Source of the DNA: Bog-473 sp049513455
Lineage (GTDB): Bacteria; Actinomycetota; Acidimicrobiia; Acidimicrobiales; RAAP-2
Assembly (NCBI GenBank): GCA_049513455.1
Contig: JBEKWB010000004.1
Location: 70,728-134,727 of the forward strand
Direction of reading: 5' to 3'
Length of the DNA stretch: 64,000 nucleotides
The notes under the pieces are model-generated. The model searched no databases. It was not told where the DNA came from and saw only the letters and a program-made list of their open reading frames with translations. A program made the translations under genes and the position numbers. How positions within the stretch are numbered: the first letter of the stretch is position 1; every line of letters begins with the position of its first letter. Below are positions 24,970 to 34,059 of the stretch, in pieces.

Positions 24970-25380
24970 ATGCCGTACCCGTTCTTGAGCGACGAGTGGT
25001 TGGAAGAGGCCCGTCGCATCCGCGCCGAGTACGAGGGGAAGGCGATGTCGTTCCCCCACGCGGTGCGCATGAACCTGGTCGTGACCGTCGTGCCATTCGG
25101 CGACAAGGACATCGACGCCCACATGGATACCTCGACCGGCGAGCTGGTGCTCGACATCGGCCATCTCGAGACCCCGGACCTCAAGGTGACGGTCGACTAC
25201 GACACGGCCAAGGCGATCCTGATCGAAGGCAACCCGCAGGCCGGCATGCAGGCCTTCATGGCCGGCAAGATCAGGGTCGAGGGCGACATGGCCAAGCTTT
25301 TGGCCCTGCAGGCCGCGCCGGTCGGCGCCGACTCGAGCGCCGCCGAAATGGCCAACCGGCTCCGGGAGATCACCGCCTAA
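24970..25380 (+). CDS. SCP2 sterol-binding domain protein
   Basis: A 136-residue protein beginning MPYPFLSDEWLEEARRI after a GAAGGAG ribosome site. The middle has the SCP2 pattern (ATG-free beta strands LNIDHLETP-like region, DLKVTVDYDTAKAILIEGN, QAFMAGKIRVEGDMAKLLAL), where GKIRVEGD is the family hallmark. It probably binds a lipid or acyl chain. Its TAA overlaps the TAG of the convergent MFS gene (CTAA). Confidence 0.8.
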   Translation: MPYPFLSDEWLEEARRIRAEYEGKAMSFPHAVRMNLVVTVVPFGDKDIDAHMDTSTGELVLDIGHLETPDLKVTVDYDTAKAILIEGNPQAGMQAFMAGKIRVEGDMAKLLALQAAPVGADSSAAEMANRLREITA

Positions 25381-27182
25381 CCACGAGCTTCAGCCGGCCA
25401 GACCCGCTCCACCGCGCCACCGCGGGCGCCATCCGCGCCTCCGGCGCCCTCCGCTCCCTCCTTCCCCCCGGCACCCCCGGCGCCATCCCCCCCGGCTCCC
25501 TCCGCGCCCCCGGCGCCCCGCATGCCGCCGCCCCCGGCACGACCAGCCGCCCCCGCCCCACGGGCCAGCGGGCGCATGAAGGTGGCACACGCCACCCCGG
25601 CCGCGGCCACGAAGGCGGCCACCCAGAAGCCGATCTGGAAACTGGGGAGGAGCCTCGTGCTGTGGTGCACGTCCTCGAGGCCGGCATGGCGGGCCAGGGA
25701 CTCCTGCAACGTCAACACGACCTGGATACCCGCCACCTCACCCACCTGGGTGACCATCAATTGCGCCGCGCTCATGACCCCGTACTCCGAGGCGGCCACC
25801 TCGTTGGCCATGGTCGACGAGGTGGAGGGGAGGGCGACGCCCATCCCCAGTCCGGACAGCGCCAGGGCGAGCACCATGATCCCGAGCCCCGACGACGGCC
25901 CGAGCGTGGCGAAGACCAGCATCGACCCGAGCACCGCGATCGCCCCGACCACCGTGGCGAACCGTTCACCCGTGCGCACCGCCATGTAGCCGGCGATCGG
26001 TGAGCTGATGGCGAAGAGGAGGGGGCGGGCCACCGAGACGAACCCCACTTCCGATACGGAGTAGCCGTAGACCTGCTCCATGAGCAGCGGGAAGAGGAAG
26101 AACCCCCCGAAATAGGCGAAGCTCGAGAACCCCTGCATTCCCAGCGGGAACATGAAATTGCGTCGCCGCCAGTACCGGGTGGGGATCAACGGCGTGGCGA
26201 ATGTCAGTTCGCGCCACACGAAGAGACCGGCCAGGAGGGCGGCCGCTGCGGCGCAGAGGATCACACCGGCCGATTCCCACCCGTCGATCGGACCGATGCT
26301 CAGTACGAGCATCGCCGCCGTCACGGTGCCCGCCAGGCTCCAGCTGCCCACCCAGTCCATGCCCTCCCAGGCGTTCTCCGCCTGGCGTGCCACGGCCGGT
26401 CGCACGTCTTGCACCTCGTACGCCCCGCCTCCGGCGCCCCTCTCGCCCGTCTCGCCTCGGGCCTGGCCCACGGCGCGCGCCGGCAGGAGGAGCGCCACCA
26501 CCAGCGCGGCAACGACCAGGAGCATCAGCTGTCCCCAGAACAGATCGCGCCAACCGAGGTACTGGATCACCGGTGAACCCAGCGTGACACCGAGGACGGG
26601 TCCTCCGGCGCCGACCAGTGTCCACCATCCCAACGCCTTGACGCGCTCTTCACGGTCGAACAGCTGCAGGATGAGCGCCATCGATGCGGTCCCCGTGGCC
26701 GCGCCCTGCACGCCATCGAGCGCGCGCCCGACGAGGAGCACGCCTACATCGGGCGCAGTCGCCGTGACGATCGCACTCACCATCGCCCCGCCCAACCCGA
26801 ACAGATAGAGGCGGCGGTGGCCGAAGAGGTCGCCGGCCTTGCCGAAGAACGGCGCGGCGAGGCCGAACGCCAGCAGGGGCCCGGTCGAGGCCCAGGTCAG
26901 GACCGAGAAGTTGGTGTGGAAGTCATCCCGCACCGTCGGCAAGGCCACCACGAAGACGGTGAAGGTGATGTTGAGGGACAGCAGCCCGGCCAACAACGCG
27001 GTGAGCGACCACCACCGGAAGCGGGGACTGCGCTCGGCGCGCCGGGCCACGCGCTGGCGCAACAGGACGGGCCAGCGGGGATTGACCGTAGCCTCCGCGC
27101 CGCTGGCGCCCAGGGCCGCACCGCCCGGATCGGCCTTCGGGTCGAGGAGGAGATCCTCACGGTCCGAGGGCGGGTTCTCCAC
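25377..27182 (-). CDS. MFS drug-resistance transporter (DHA2-like) with Gly-rich tail
   Basis: A 601-residue membrane exporter. Many hydrophobic segments are visible from about residue 50, with FFGKAGDLFGHRRLYLFG as the loop 2-3 motif and DREERVKALGWWTLVGAGGPVLG as the motif C region, as in 14-helix DHA2 transporters. The substrate is unknown. The last ~65 residues are almost all Gly, Ala, Glu, Asp and Arg (GGAEGAGGDGAGGAGG and similar), a low-complexity tail unusual for the family. GTG 27182 is chosen because a TAGGGT box lies 7 bases upstream. Confidence 0.8.
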   Translation of the reverse strand: MENPPSDREDLLLDPKADPGGAALGASGAEATVNPRWPVLLRQRVARRAERSPRFRWWSLTALLAGLLSLNITFTVFVVALPTVRDDFHTNFSVLTWASTGPLLAFGLAAPFFGKAGDLFGHRRLYLFGLGGAMVSAIVTATAPDVGVLLVGRALDGVQGAATGTASMALILQLFDREERVKALGWWTLVGAGGPVLGVTLGSPVIQYLGWRDLFWGQLMLLVVAALVVALLLPARAVGQARGETGERGAGGGAYEVQDVRPAVARQAENAWEGMDWVGSWSLAGTVTAAMLVLSIGPIDGWESAGVILCAAAAALLAGLFVWRELTFATPLIPTRYWRRRNFMFPLGMQGFSSFAYFGGFFLFPLLMEQVYGYSVSEVGFVSVARPLLFAISSPIAGYMAVRTGERFATVVGAIAVLGSMLVFATLGPSSGLGIMVLALALSGLGMGVALPSTSSTMANEVAASEYGVMSAAQLMVTQVGEVAGIQVVLTLQESLARHAGLEDVHHSTRLLPSFQIGFWVAAFVAAAGVACATFMRPLARGAGAAGRAGGGGMRGAGGAEGAGGDGAGGAGGKEGAEGAGGADGARGGAVERVWPAEARG

Positions 27183-27189
27183 CGGGGGG

Positions 27190-27195
27190 ACCCTA
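27190..27195 (-). promoter_or_regulatory. -10 box for leaderless MFS transcript
   Basis: TAGGGT on the minus strand, then 7 bases, then GTG 27182. Confidence 0.4.
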
Positions 27196-27243
27196 ATGGG
27201 ACGCGTGCCGGGGTCCGCAGAGAGGGTCCGCAGAAAGGAACGG

Positions 27244-27552
27244 TCAGCGGAAGCGGCGCGACCACCAGTTGGGGTCACGCCCGTGGGCGTGGAAGTGGTT
27301 AGGGATCTGGCGCATGTGCCGGTCGACCGCCCAGCCACCCTCGCCGAAGCGGGCGTCGGCCACCCGGGTCAGGTGGGCCACCATGTGCGCGACATCGTCG
27401 TCGGGGGGCACCGGCCCATGATGCTTCCAGACCACCATCGGGACATCGCAGATCTCGCAGTCGGCCACCCAGCAGACATCGTCCTCGTGGTGCCAGGGAG
27501 TGATGCGGGCCGCCTCACAGAGGTCGCACGAGGCGTCAAAGGGAAGGGCCAT
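27244..27552 (-). CDS. small Cys/His-rich protein, possibly HIT-like
   Basis: A 102-residue protein with CDLCEAA near the start and CEICDVP at about residues 32-35, which could form a zinc site, and a C-terminal HFHAHGRDPNWW. The HxHxH run preceded by VDRHMRQIPN recalls the histidine triad of HIT proteins, but the fold is not certain and I do not recognise the family by name. It lies 21 bases after the PASTA kinase gene and may be co-transcribed with it. Confidence 0.65.
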   Translation of the reverse strand: MALPFDASCDLCEAARITPWHHEDDVCWVADCEICDVPMVVWKHHGPVPPDDDVAHMVAHLTRVADARFGEGGWAVDRHMRQIPNHFHAHGRDPNWWSRRFR

Positions 27553-27573
27553 GGCGGGGCGGGGACTGCGCTC

Positions 27574-29562
27574 TCAGTGGGCCAGGATCTGGACCGACGA
27601 ACCCGTCGGGACGGTGGTGCCCGTGGCGGGTACGGTGCCGGTCACCGTCCCGGTGGGGTTGCCCTGGACGCCCGACACCGTCAGCCCGTCGCCCTGCAGG
27701 GTCGTGGTGGCCTGCGGCACGGTGTCATCCAGGACGTTGGGCACCGTCGTGGTCGGCGGCCCCGTCGACACCGTCACGGTGACCGTCGACCCGTAGGGCA
27801 CCGAGGTGCCGCTGGGCGGTTCGAGCGAGATGACGTCGCCCGACGGCACGCTGGTGCTCGGCGCGGAGGCCTGGGTGCCGTTGAGCCCCACCGCCTGGAG
27901 CAGGACCAGCGCGTCCTGGTAGTTGTCCGTCTGCGAGATCGTCGTCGGCACCGCCACCGGCCCGTGCCCCAGGGAGGGGACTATGTCGATGATGGACCCG
28001 TACGGAGCGGTCTGGGGGTCCTGCGCGCCGTCATACGACCAGCTGATGGCAAAGCCGTTGGCCACCGTGTCGCTGTACTGACCTGCGACGCACCCGCCCT
28101 TCAGGTGGGCGTTCGTCAGCGCGACCGTCGCCTGGGTGCAGTTCATCCCGGTGAGCGACGGCACCGCCACGGCCGGGGGCCCTATGGAGGGCACGACGGA
28201 CAGGACCGCGCCCTGCTTGAGCACCTTGCCCGCCTTGGGGCTCTGGGAGATGATGACCCCGTTCCCCACCGTGATCGACTTCTGGCCGCTCTCCACGCGT
28301 AGCGTGAAGTGGTCCTTGGCCGCCGCCGCTCTGGCCTGGTCGATCGGCAGCCCGGCCAGGGTCGGGACCGGATGGGACGGGGTGAAGACCTTGTCGTGCA
28401 CGGCCACCAGGGCCCCCGCCGCCAGGGCCAGCACCAGTACCACGACGCCGATGATCCAGGCCGTCTTCTTCCGGCTCTTCCGGCGGACGGCGATCACCAG
28501 ACCGTCGCCGTCACCGTTGGATTCCGCCCGGGCCCGGGCCCGGGCCTGGGCCGAGCCGGGCTCGGCGTCGAAGATCTCGCCCGGCCCCGCCTTGGTGCCG
28601 ACCGGAGCCGGCTTCGCGCCGGCCTTCCCCGCGGCGGGAGGAACCTGGGTCAGCTCGGATATAGCCGGTGGGCGGAACCCGTTGACCGGCGCCAGCGGGA
28701 CGTGCTCGGGCGGGTGCAGGGGGAGCGGCTCCGGTGTCGGCAGGGCACTGGCCAGTGCGCCCAACCGGGCCGCGAATCCGGCCGCGTCGAGCCGGGCCGA
28801 AGCCTCGGGAGCCGCGGCCCGGGCCAGGACGTCGTCGAGGGGTCCGAGCGCCTCGTGCGGCGGGAGTGGCTGGCCGACCCGGGCCGCCAGCGTGCCGATC
28901 GTCGTGTCGGTCACGAAGGGGACCGTCCCCGAGAGCGCCTCGTAGAGCACCAGGGCCAGCGAGTACACGTCGGCCTTGCCGTCCACCGGCTTTCCTTCGG
29001 CGGACTCGGGCGACATGTAGCGGGCCGTGCCGACCATTGCGCCGGCGGGCTCGGTGTAGGCCGCTTCGGCCAGGGCGCGGGCCACGCCGAAGTCGGCCAC
29101 CCGGACCAGGCCCTCCTCGTCGAAGAGCAGGTTGGCCGGCTTGATGTCGCGGTGCACGAGGCCCCGGGCGTGCGCGTAGGCCAGACCCTGTGCCACCTCG
29201 GCTCCCAGATGGGCGGCCTGGGAGTGGGTGAGCCGGACGCCCCGGTCGAGCAGGTCGCGCAGCGAGCCCCCGCCGAGATACTCCAGGACGAGGTACGGGC
29301 CGTCCGCGTCCTCACCCCAGTCGAAGACGCGGAGCACGTGGGGATGGTTGAGGGAGGCCACCGAACGGGCCTCGGCCCCGAAGCGCTTCAGAAAGGCCTC
29401 GTCGGTGGCCAACCCGGGTTGGAGGACCTTGACCGCCACATGGCGCTGCAAGGACACGTCTTCGGCCAGGAAGACGTGAGCCGAGGCGCCAGTGCCCAGA
29501 GCGGAGAGCAGCCGGTACCGCTTCCCAAGGACCCGGCCGATGGAATCAGAGATTAGGGGCAT
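27574..29562 (-). CDS. PASTA-domain serine/threonine protein kinase
   Basis: A 662-residue PknB/StkP-type receptor kinase that likely senses muropeptides. The N-terminal kinase domain has GTGASAHVFLAED, VAVKVL (ATP lysine), GLVHRDIKPANLLF (catalytic Asp), VADFGVARAL and GTARYMSPES. An Ala/Pro-rich linker leads to one membrane helix (TAWIIGVVVLVLALAAGALV, about residues 371-390), then four extracellular PASTA repeats; the second has a Cys pair (GMNCTQAT, GGCVAGQ) that could form a disulfide. It lies 78 bases after ligA. Confidence 0.92.
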   Translation of the reverse strand: MPLISDSIGRVLGKRYRLLSALGTGASAHVFLAEDVSLQRHVAVKVLQPGLATDEAFLKRFGAEARSVASLNHPHVLRVFDWGEDADGPYLVLEYLGGGSLRDLLDRGVRLTHSQAAHLGAEVAQGLAYAHARGLVHRDIKPANLLFDEEGLVRVADFGVARALAEAAYTEPAGAMVGTARYMSPESAEGKPVDGKADVYSLALVLYEALSGTVPFVTDTTIGTLAARVGQPLPPHEALGPLDDVLARAAAPEASARLDAAGFAARLGALASALPTPEPLPLHPPEHVPLAPVNGFRPPAISELTQVPPAAGKAGAKPAPVGTKAGPGEIFDAEPGSAQARARARAESNGDGDGLVIAVRRKSRKKTAWIIGVVVLVLALAAGALVAVHDKVFTPSHPVPTLAGLPIDQARAAAAKDHFTLRVESGQKSITVGNGVIISQSPKAGKVLKQGAVLSVVPSIGPPAVAVPSLTGMNCTQATVALTNAHLKGGCVAGQYSDTVANGFAISWSYDGAQDPQTAPYGSIIDIVPSLGHGPVAVPTTISQTDNYQDALVLLQAVGLNGTQASAPSTSVPSGDVISLEPPSGTSVPYGSTVTVTVSTGPPTTTVPNVLDDTVPQATTTLQGDGLTVSGVQGNPTGTVTGTVPATGTTVPTGSSVQILAH

Positions 29563-29640
29563 CGGGGCAACTCGTAGGCTACTGATCTATTGGGGGTCTC
29601 CGGTGGACACTCCCCCCAAATACCCCGATTGCTCCGGGAG

Positions 29641-31764
29641 CTATTCCGGGAGCGCACCCGACTCGAGCAGTGACTCGAACCGGTCCGCCGGCACGATCGG
29701 GATGTCCAGCTCCTCGGCCTTCTTCAGCTTGCTGGCGCCGGGGGCGTCCCCGACCACGAGTGCGAAGGTCTTTTTCGACACGCTGCCAGGGGATTTTCCG
29801 CCGCGCGCCAGGATCGCCTCCTCCGCTTCCTCCCGTGTGTGGCCGGGAACCGACCCGGTCACCACCACCGTCAGGCCCGCCAGGGTCTGTGAGAGCCCCT
29901 CGTCCCCGGCGCCACCCCGGGGCCCCGCTCCGCCTGCACCTGCGCTGCCCGGGGCGCCCGGCTCTTCCGTGGTGACGCCGGCCGCGCGCAGGCGCTCGAC
30001 CACGGCCCGGTTGGTGGGTAGACCCAGGAACTCGGCGATGCTGGCTGCGATAACCGGGCCGATGCCTTCGACGGCAGCGAGTTCATCCTCGGTCGCCGCC
30101 ATGATGCCGTCCAGGGTGCCGAGCCCCCGGGCCACCGCCCTCGCTCCTGTCGGCCCCAGGTGGCGGATCCCGAGGCCGACCAGCAACCGGCTGAGGGGCT
30201 GGGAGGTTGACGCCGCGATGCCCGCAACCAGGTTGGCGGCCGAAATGGCAGCAAAGCGCTCGAGCTGGACCAGTTGCGGCACGCTGAGCCCATAGAGATC
30301 GGCGGGATCGACAATCAGCCCGGCCGCCACAAGCTGGAGGACGCGCTCTTCGCCCAGCCCTTCGATGTCCATGGCCGAACGGGATGCATAGTGGACGATC
30401 CGCTGGACGCGCTGCATCGGGCAGTCGATATTGGTGCAGTAGGTGTCGCTCTCGCCCTCCAGGCGAACCAGAGGTTGGCCGCACGATGGGCACGAGGTGG
30501 GGAATTTCCATGGCGGCTTGCGCCGCTTCGGCACCCCAGGTCCGGTGAGCACCGGACCGACGATCTCGGGGATGACATCGCCCGCCTTGCGCACGATGAC
30601 GATGTCTCCGGGCCGGACGTCCTTTAACCGCACCTGGTCTTCGTTGTGCAACGTGGCCATCTCGACGGTGGAACCCCCGACGAAGACGGGCTCCATGCGC
30701 CCGAACGGCGTGGCCCGCCCGGTGCGGCCGATCGACACCTGAATGCCGAGCAGCTTTGACGTCCGCTCCTCGGGTGGGAACTTGAAGGCGACCGCCCAGC
30801 GGGGCGCCCGCGACGTCGCGCCCAACCGCCTGTGCAGGGCCAGGTCATCCACCTTTGTCACCACACCGTCGATCTCGTAGGCCAGGGCGTGCCGCGCCTG
30901 CTCGAGTTCAAGGCAACGGACGATGACTGCCTCGACCCCCGTAACGAGCCTGGCATCGGTACTGACCGGGAACCCGGCCCTCTTGAGCAGGGACAAAGTG
31001 GCCGTTTGCCTGGCCGCAGGCCAGTGGCTCCCTTCGGGCGCCCCCTCCACCTCGCCCACCTGGTAGGCCCAGAATGAGAGGGGTCGGTTGGCCGTCACGG
31101 CCGGGTCCTTCTGGCGGAGAGCGCCGGCCGCGGCGTTGCGGGGGTTGACGAAAAGCTTGAGGCCGGCCGCTTCCTGCCGCTTGTTCATGGCCGCGAAATC
31201 GGCCAGTGAGATGTAGATCTCGCCGCGGATCTCGAGCAGCTCGGGGAACGGGCCCGCCTTGGGGCCGAGGGTCCTCGGCACGTTCTTGACCGTGGCCACA
31301 TTGGCCGTGACGTCCTCGCCGGTGACCCCATCCCCGCGGGTGGCCGCCCGGGTGAACCGCCCGTGCTCGTAGGTCAACGACATGGCCACCCCGTCGACCT
31401 TGGGCTCGCTCGAAAAATCGAGGTGGGCCAGGTCCAGGTCGGGTATCTGGCGGCGCAGGCGGTCGGCCCAGGCCCGCAGTTCCACTTCTTCGAAGGCATT
31501 GTCCAGGCTCATCATGGGGACACGGTGCCGGACGGGCTGGAACAGCCCGAGGGGTGCCGCACCGACGGTCTGCGTCGGTGAATCGGGGGTGATGAGGACT
31601 GGATACGCCCGTTCGATCTCTTTGAGCTCGCGCACCAAAAGGTCGTACTCGGAATCGGGGATCTCGGGCGCGTCGAGCCCGTGGTAGCGCTCGTTGTGGT
31701 GTTCGATCAGGTCGCGCAGTTCAGCCGCCCGCGCCGCCACCTCGTCCGGTACTTCCTCGGCCAT
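29641..31764 (-). CDS. ligA: NAD-dependent DNA ligase
   Basis: Seals nicks during replication and repair. The 707-residue protein has SEPKVDGVAMSL with the adenylated lysine, the TRGDGVTGEDVTANV motif, the four-Cys zinc finger (CPSCGQPLVRLEGESDTYC in one segment, then CPMQ), helix-hairpin-helix repeats and a C-terminal BRCT domain. A Gly/Ala-rich insert (GAPGSAGAGGAGPRGGAG) sits before the BRCT. The start is 2 bases after mnmA, so both are in one operon. Confidence 0.96.
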   Translation of the reverse strand: MAEEVPDEVAARAAELRDLIEHHNERYHGLDAPEIPDSEYDLLVRELKEIERAYPVLITPDSPTQTVGAAPLGLFQPVRHRVPMMSLDNAFEEVELRAWADRLRRQIPDLDLAHLDFSSEPKVDGVAMSLTYEHGRFTRAATRGDGVTGEDVTANVATVKNVPRTLGPKAGPFPELLEIRGEIYISLADFAAMNKRQEAAGLKLFVNPRNAAAGALRQKDPAVTANRPLSFWAYQVGEVEGAPEGSHWPAARQTATLSLLKRAGFPVSTDARLVTGVEAVIVRCLELEQARHALAYEIDGVVTKVDDLALHRRLGATSRAPRWAVAFKFPPEERTSKLLGIQVSIGRTGRATPFGRMEPVFVGGSTVEMATLHNEDQVRLKDVRPGDIVIVRKAGDVIPEIVGPVLTGPGVPKRRKPPWKFPTSCPSCGQPLVRLEGESDTYCTNIDCPMQRVQRIVHYASRSAMDIEGLGEERVLQLVAAGLIVDPADLYGLSVPQLVQLERFAAISAANLVAGIAASTSQPLSRLLVGLGIRHLGPTGARAVARGLGTLDGIMAATEDELAAVEGIGPVIAASIAEFLGLPTNRAVVERLRAAGVTTEEPGAPGSAGAGGAGPRGGAGDEGLSQTLAGLTVVVTGSVPGHTREEAEEAILARGGKSPGSVSKKTFALVVGDAPGASKLKKAEELDIPIVPADRFESLLESGALPE

Positions 31765-31766
31765 GG

Positions 31767-32819
31767 TCAGGCCGCGATGCCCGCGCCGACGACGGCGTCG
31801 GGGTCGGCATCGTCGTAGAGGGCCACCGACTGCCCCGGCGCCACCGCGCGCTGGGGCACATCGAACTGGACCATCAGCGCGCCGTCGCCTCCGACCACCG
31901 TGCAGGCGGCGGGCCGCCCGTGCGCGCTCACCTGGGCCACTGCCCGATCGCCCGGGAGAAGCGGTCGGTCCACCCAGGTGACGGTGGGTAGGGGCAGGGT
32001 CACGGTGGACACCATCACCTCGGCGGCGCTCCCAACCGTGACCCGGCGGGCCGGCACGTCGACGGCCACCACGTAGCGGCGGGCGCCGTCGGACCCGTGG
32101 CCCATACCCCGGCGCTGGCCGACGGTGACCAACTCGACCGCGTCCACGGTCCCCACCGCCTCGCCGGCGGCGTTCACCACCCCGGCCGGGTGGAACTCCA
32201 TCCGGCGACCGAGGAACCCCTCCCGGCCCTCGACGCGCCCGATGAAGCAGACGTCCTGGCTGTCGGGCTTCCCCGCTGTCCGCAGGCCCAAGCGGGCCGC
32301 ATGGGCGCGCACGTCGGACTTGGTCATCTCCCCCACCGGGAACACCACCCGACGAAGCTGGTCCTGGCCCAGCATGGACAGCACGTAGGACTGGTCCTTG
32401 TCCATGTCTGCCCCCCGCCGCAGCCGGAGGGGGTCACCCCCGGTCACCCGGGCGTGGTGGCCGGTCGCCAGCCGGTCGAACCCGAGGCGATCGGACCGCT
32501 CGAGCAGTCGATCGAACTTGATGGACCGGTTGCACTCGATACAGGGATTGGGCGTCCGCCCCTGCACGTGTGCCTCCACGTAGGGCGTGACCACGTGCCG
32601 GTCGAACTCCTCGCTCAGGTTGAAGACGTGGTGCTCGATGCCCAGCTGCTGGGCCACCCGGCGGGCGTCATCGACGTCGGCCACCGAACAGCAGCCCGAG
32701 TCCGACGGACCGCCCCACAGCTTGAGCGTCGCTCCCACGACATCGTGACCCTGCTCGACCAGGAGCGCGGCTGCCACCGAGGAGTCCACCCCGCCCGACA
32801 TGGCCACCAGTACGCGCAT
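31767..32819 (-). CDS. mnmA: tRNA 2-thiouridine synthase MnmA
   Basis: Thiolates U34 of Lys, Glu and Gln tRNAs. The 350-residue protein starts MRVLVAMSGGVDSSVAA with the PP-loop. It has the two catalytic Cys regions (NPCIECNRSIKF and DSQDVCFIG) and the GMGHGSDGARRYVV region of the middle domain. ATG 32819 is chosen because the PP-loop follows it at once. A cysteine desulfurase gene ends 22 bases upstream, a common sulfur-supply pairing. Confidence 0.95.
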   Translation of the reverse strand: MRVLVAMSGGVDSSVAAALLVEQGHDVVGATLKLWGGPSDSGCCSVADVDDARRVAQQLGIEHHVFNLSEEFDRHVVTPYVEAHVQGRTPNPCIECNRSIKFDRLLERSDRLGFDRLATGHHARVTGGDPLRLRRGADMDKDQSYVLSMLGQDQLRRVVFPVGEMTKSDVRAHAARLGLRTAGKPDSQDVCFIGRVEGREGFLGRRMEFHPAGVVNAAGEAVGTVDAVELVTVGQRRGMGHGSDGARRYVVAVDVPARRVTVGSAAEVMVSTVTLPLPTVTWVDRPLLPGDRAVAQVSAHGRPAACTVVGGDGALMVQFDVPQRAVAPGQSVALYDDADPDAVVGAGIAA

Positions 32820-32841
32820 CCGACCAGTGTGCCACCCGATC

Positions 32842-34014
32842 TCAGCGCTCACGTCGCAACGAGGCCACCACCTCGGGCACCACGGCCAGGGTGCGATCGA
32901 TGTCACCGCCGGTGGTGTCGGGACCCAGAGTGAACCGGATGGCACCGCGTGCCAACTCGTCGGGCACGCCCATGGCGGCCAGCACGTAGCTCGCTTCGAG
33001 GGCGCCGCTGGCGCACGACGACCCCCCCGAGGCGCAGACCCCCCGCTCGCTGAGGGCCAGCAGGAGCTCCTCGCGCTCGATGCCTCGCAGGCAGAGGTGG
33101 AGGTGCCCGGGCAGGACGTCCACCCCCGGCGGCACCGTGCGGTGCACACCGGGCAGCTTCTCGGTGAGCCCGGCGGCCAGCCGGTCGCGCAATGCGGTCA
33201 CCCGCCGCACCGCCTCGGCCCTCTCCGCGGCGGCGAAACGCAGCGCGGCGGCCAACCCCACCGCACCGACCACGTCCTGGGTGCCACTGCGCCTCTCGCG
33301 TTCCTGGCCCCCGCCGTACTGGTGGGGGGCGATGTCCGTGGGCGGGCGGACGGCGAGGGCGCCGGCCCCCACCGGTCCCCCCACCTTGTGCGCGCTGAGC
33401 GCCACCAGGTCCGCGGCCGACGTCGTCTCGGCCAGGTTCGAGAAGGAGGCCGCCTGCACCGCGTCGGTGAAGACCCGGGCGGCGCCGGCCAGCTCGCGGA
33501 CCGCGTCGGCCACCCGGCGCAGCGGCTGGACCACGCCGGTCTCGTTGTTGGCGAGCATGACCGCGACCAGTGCCGTCTCCACACTGAGCAGCCCGGCCAG
33601 CGCGTCGACGTCGACCGACCCGGTTCCGTCGACGGGGAGCTCACCCCAGGTCACGCCCGGCCACCGCGCCGCGGCCCGGCACGACTCTCGCACCGCGGGG
33701 TGCTCCACCGCGGAGGACAGCACCACGGCGGACCGCCCGTCCCGTACGGCGTACCCCAGGGCGCCGAAGACGGCCAGGTTGGCCGACTCGGTGCCGCCCG
33801 AGGTGAAGATGATCTCGCCGGGATCGCGCCCTAACTGGGCGGCTACCTCGTCGCGCGCCTCCTCGAGCAGCCGGCGGGCGCGTTGGGCGGGTCGGTGGCT
33901 CCCGGTCGGGTTGCCGAGGGGTTCGGACCGGGCCTCCGCCATGGCGTGCGCCACTTCGGGCCGCAGCGGTGTCGTGGCTCCGTGATCGAGATACGTCGAG
34001 GGTGGCTCACTCAT
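32842..34014 (-). CDS. cysteine desulfurase (IscS/NifS-like)
   Basis: Delivers sulfur from cysteine, probably to MnmA next door. The 390-residue PLP enzyme has YLDHGATTPLRPEV, FTSGGTESANLAV, ANNETGVVQPL, SAHKVGGPVGAGAL with the PLP lysine, and GGSSCASGA with the active-site cysteine in a short loop. The short loop and position beside mnmA fit the tRNA-thiolation type. It could equally feed Fe-S assembly. Confidence 0.93.
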   Translation of the reverse strand: MSEPPSTYLDHGATTPLRPEVAHAMAEARSEPLGNPTGSHRPAQRARRLLEEARDEVAAQLGRDPGEIIFTSGGTESANLAVFGALGYAVRDGRSAVVLSSAVEHPAVRESCRAAARWPGVTWGELPVDGTGSVDVDALAGLLSVETALVAVMLANNETGVVQPLRRVADAVRELAGAARVFTDAVQAASFSNLAETTSAADLVALSAHKVGGPVGAGALAVRPPTDIAPHQYGGGQERERRSGTQDVVGAVGLAAALRFAAAERAEAVRRVTALRDRLAAGLTEKLPGVHRTVPPGVDVLPGHLHLCLRGIEREELLLALSERGVCASGGSSCASGALEASYVLAAMGVPDELARGAIRFTLGPDTTGGDIDRTLAVVPEVVASLRRER

Positions 34015-34059
34015 GTGATCCAGCCAGACTCATGTGCAGCCAGGCTCACGTGATCCAGA
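34010..34059. repeat. three imperfect direct repeats between two gene ends
   Basis: CTCATGTGATCCAGCCAGA-like units occur at 34010-34028, 34029-34044 and 34045-34059. They include the stop region of the upstream aldehyde dehydrogenase gene and the start codon of the desulfurase gene, suggesting local duplication at the junction. Confidence 0.65.
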
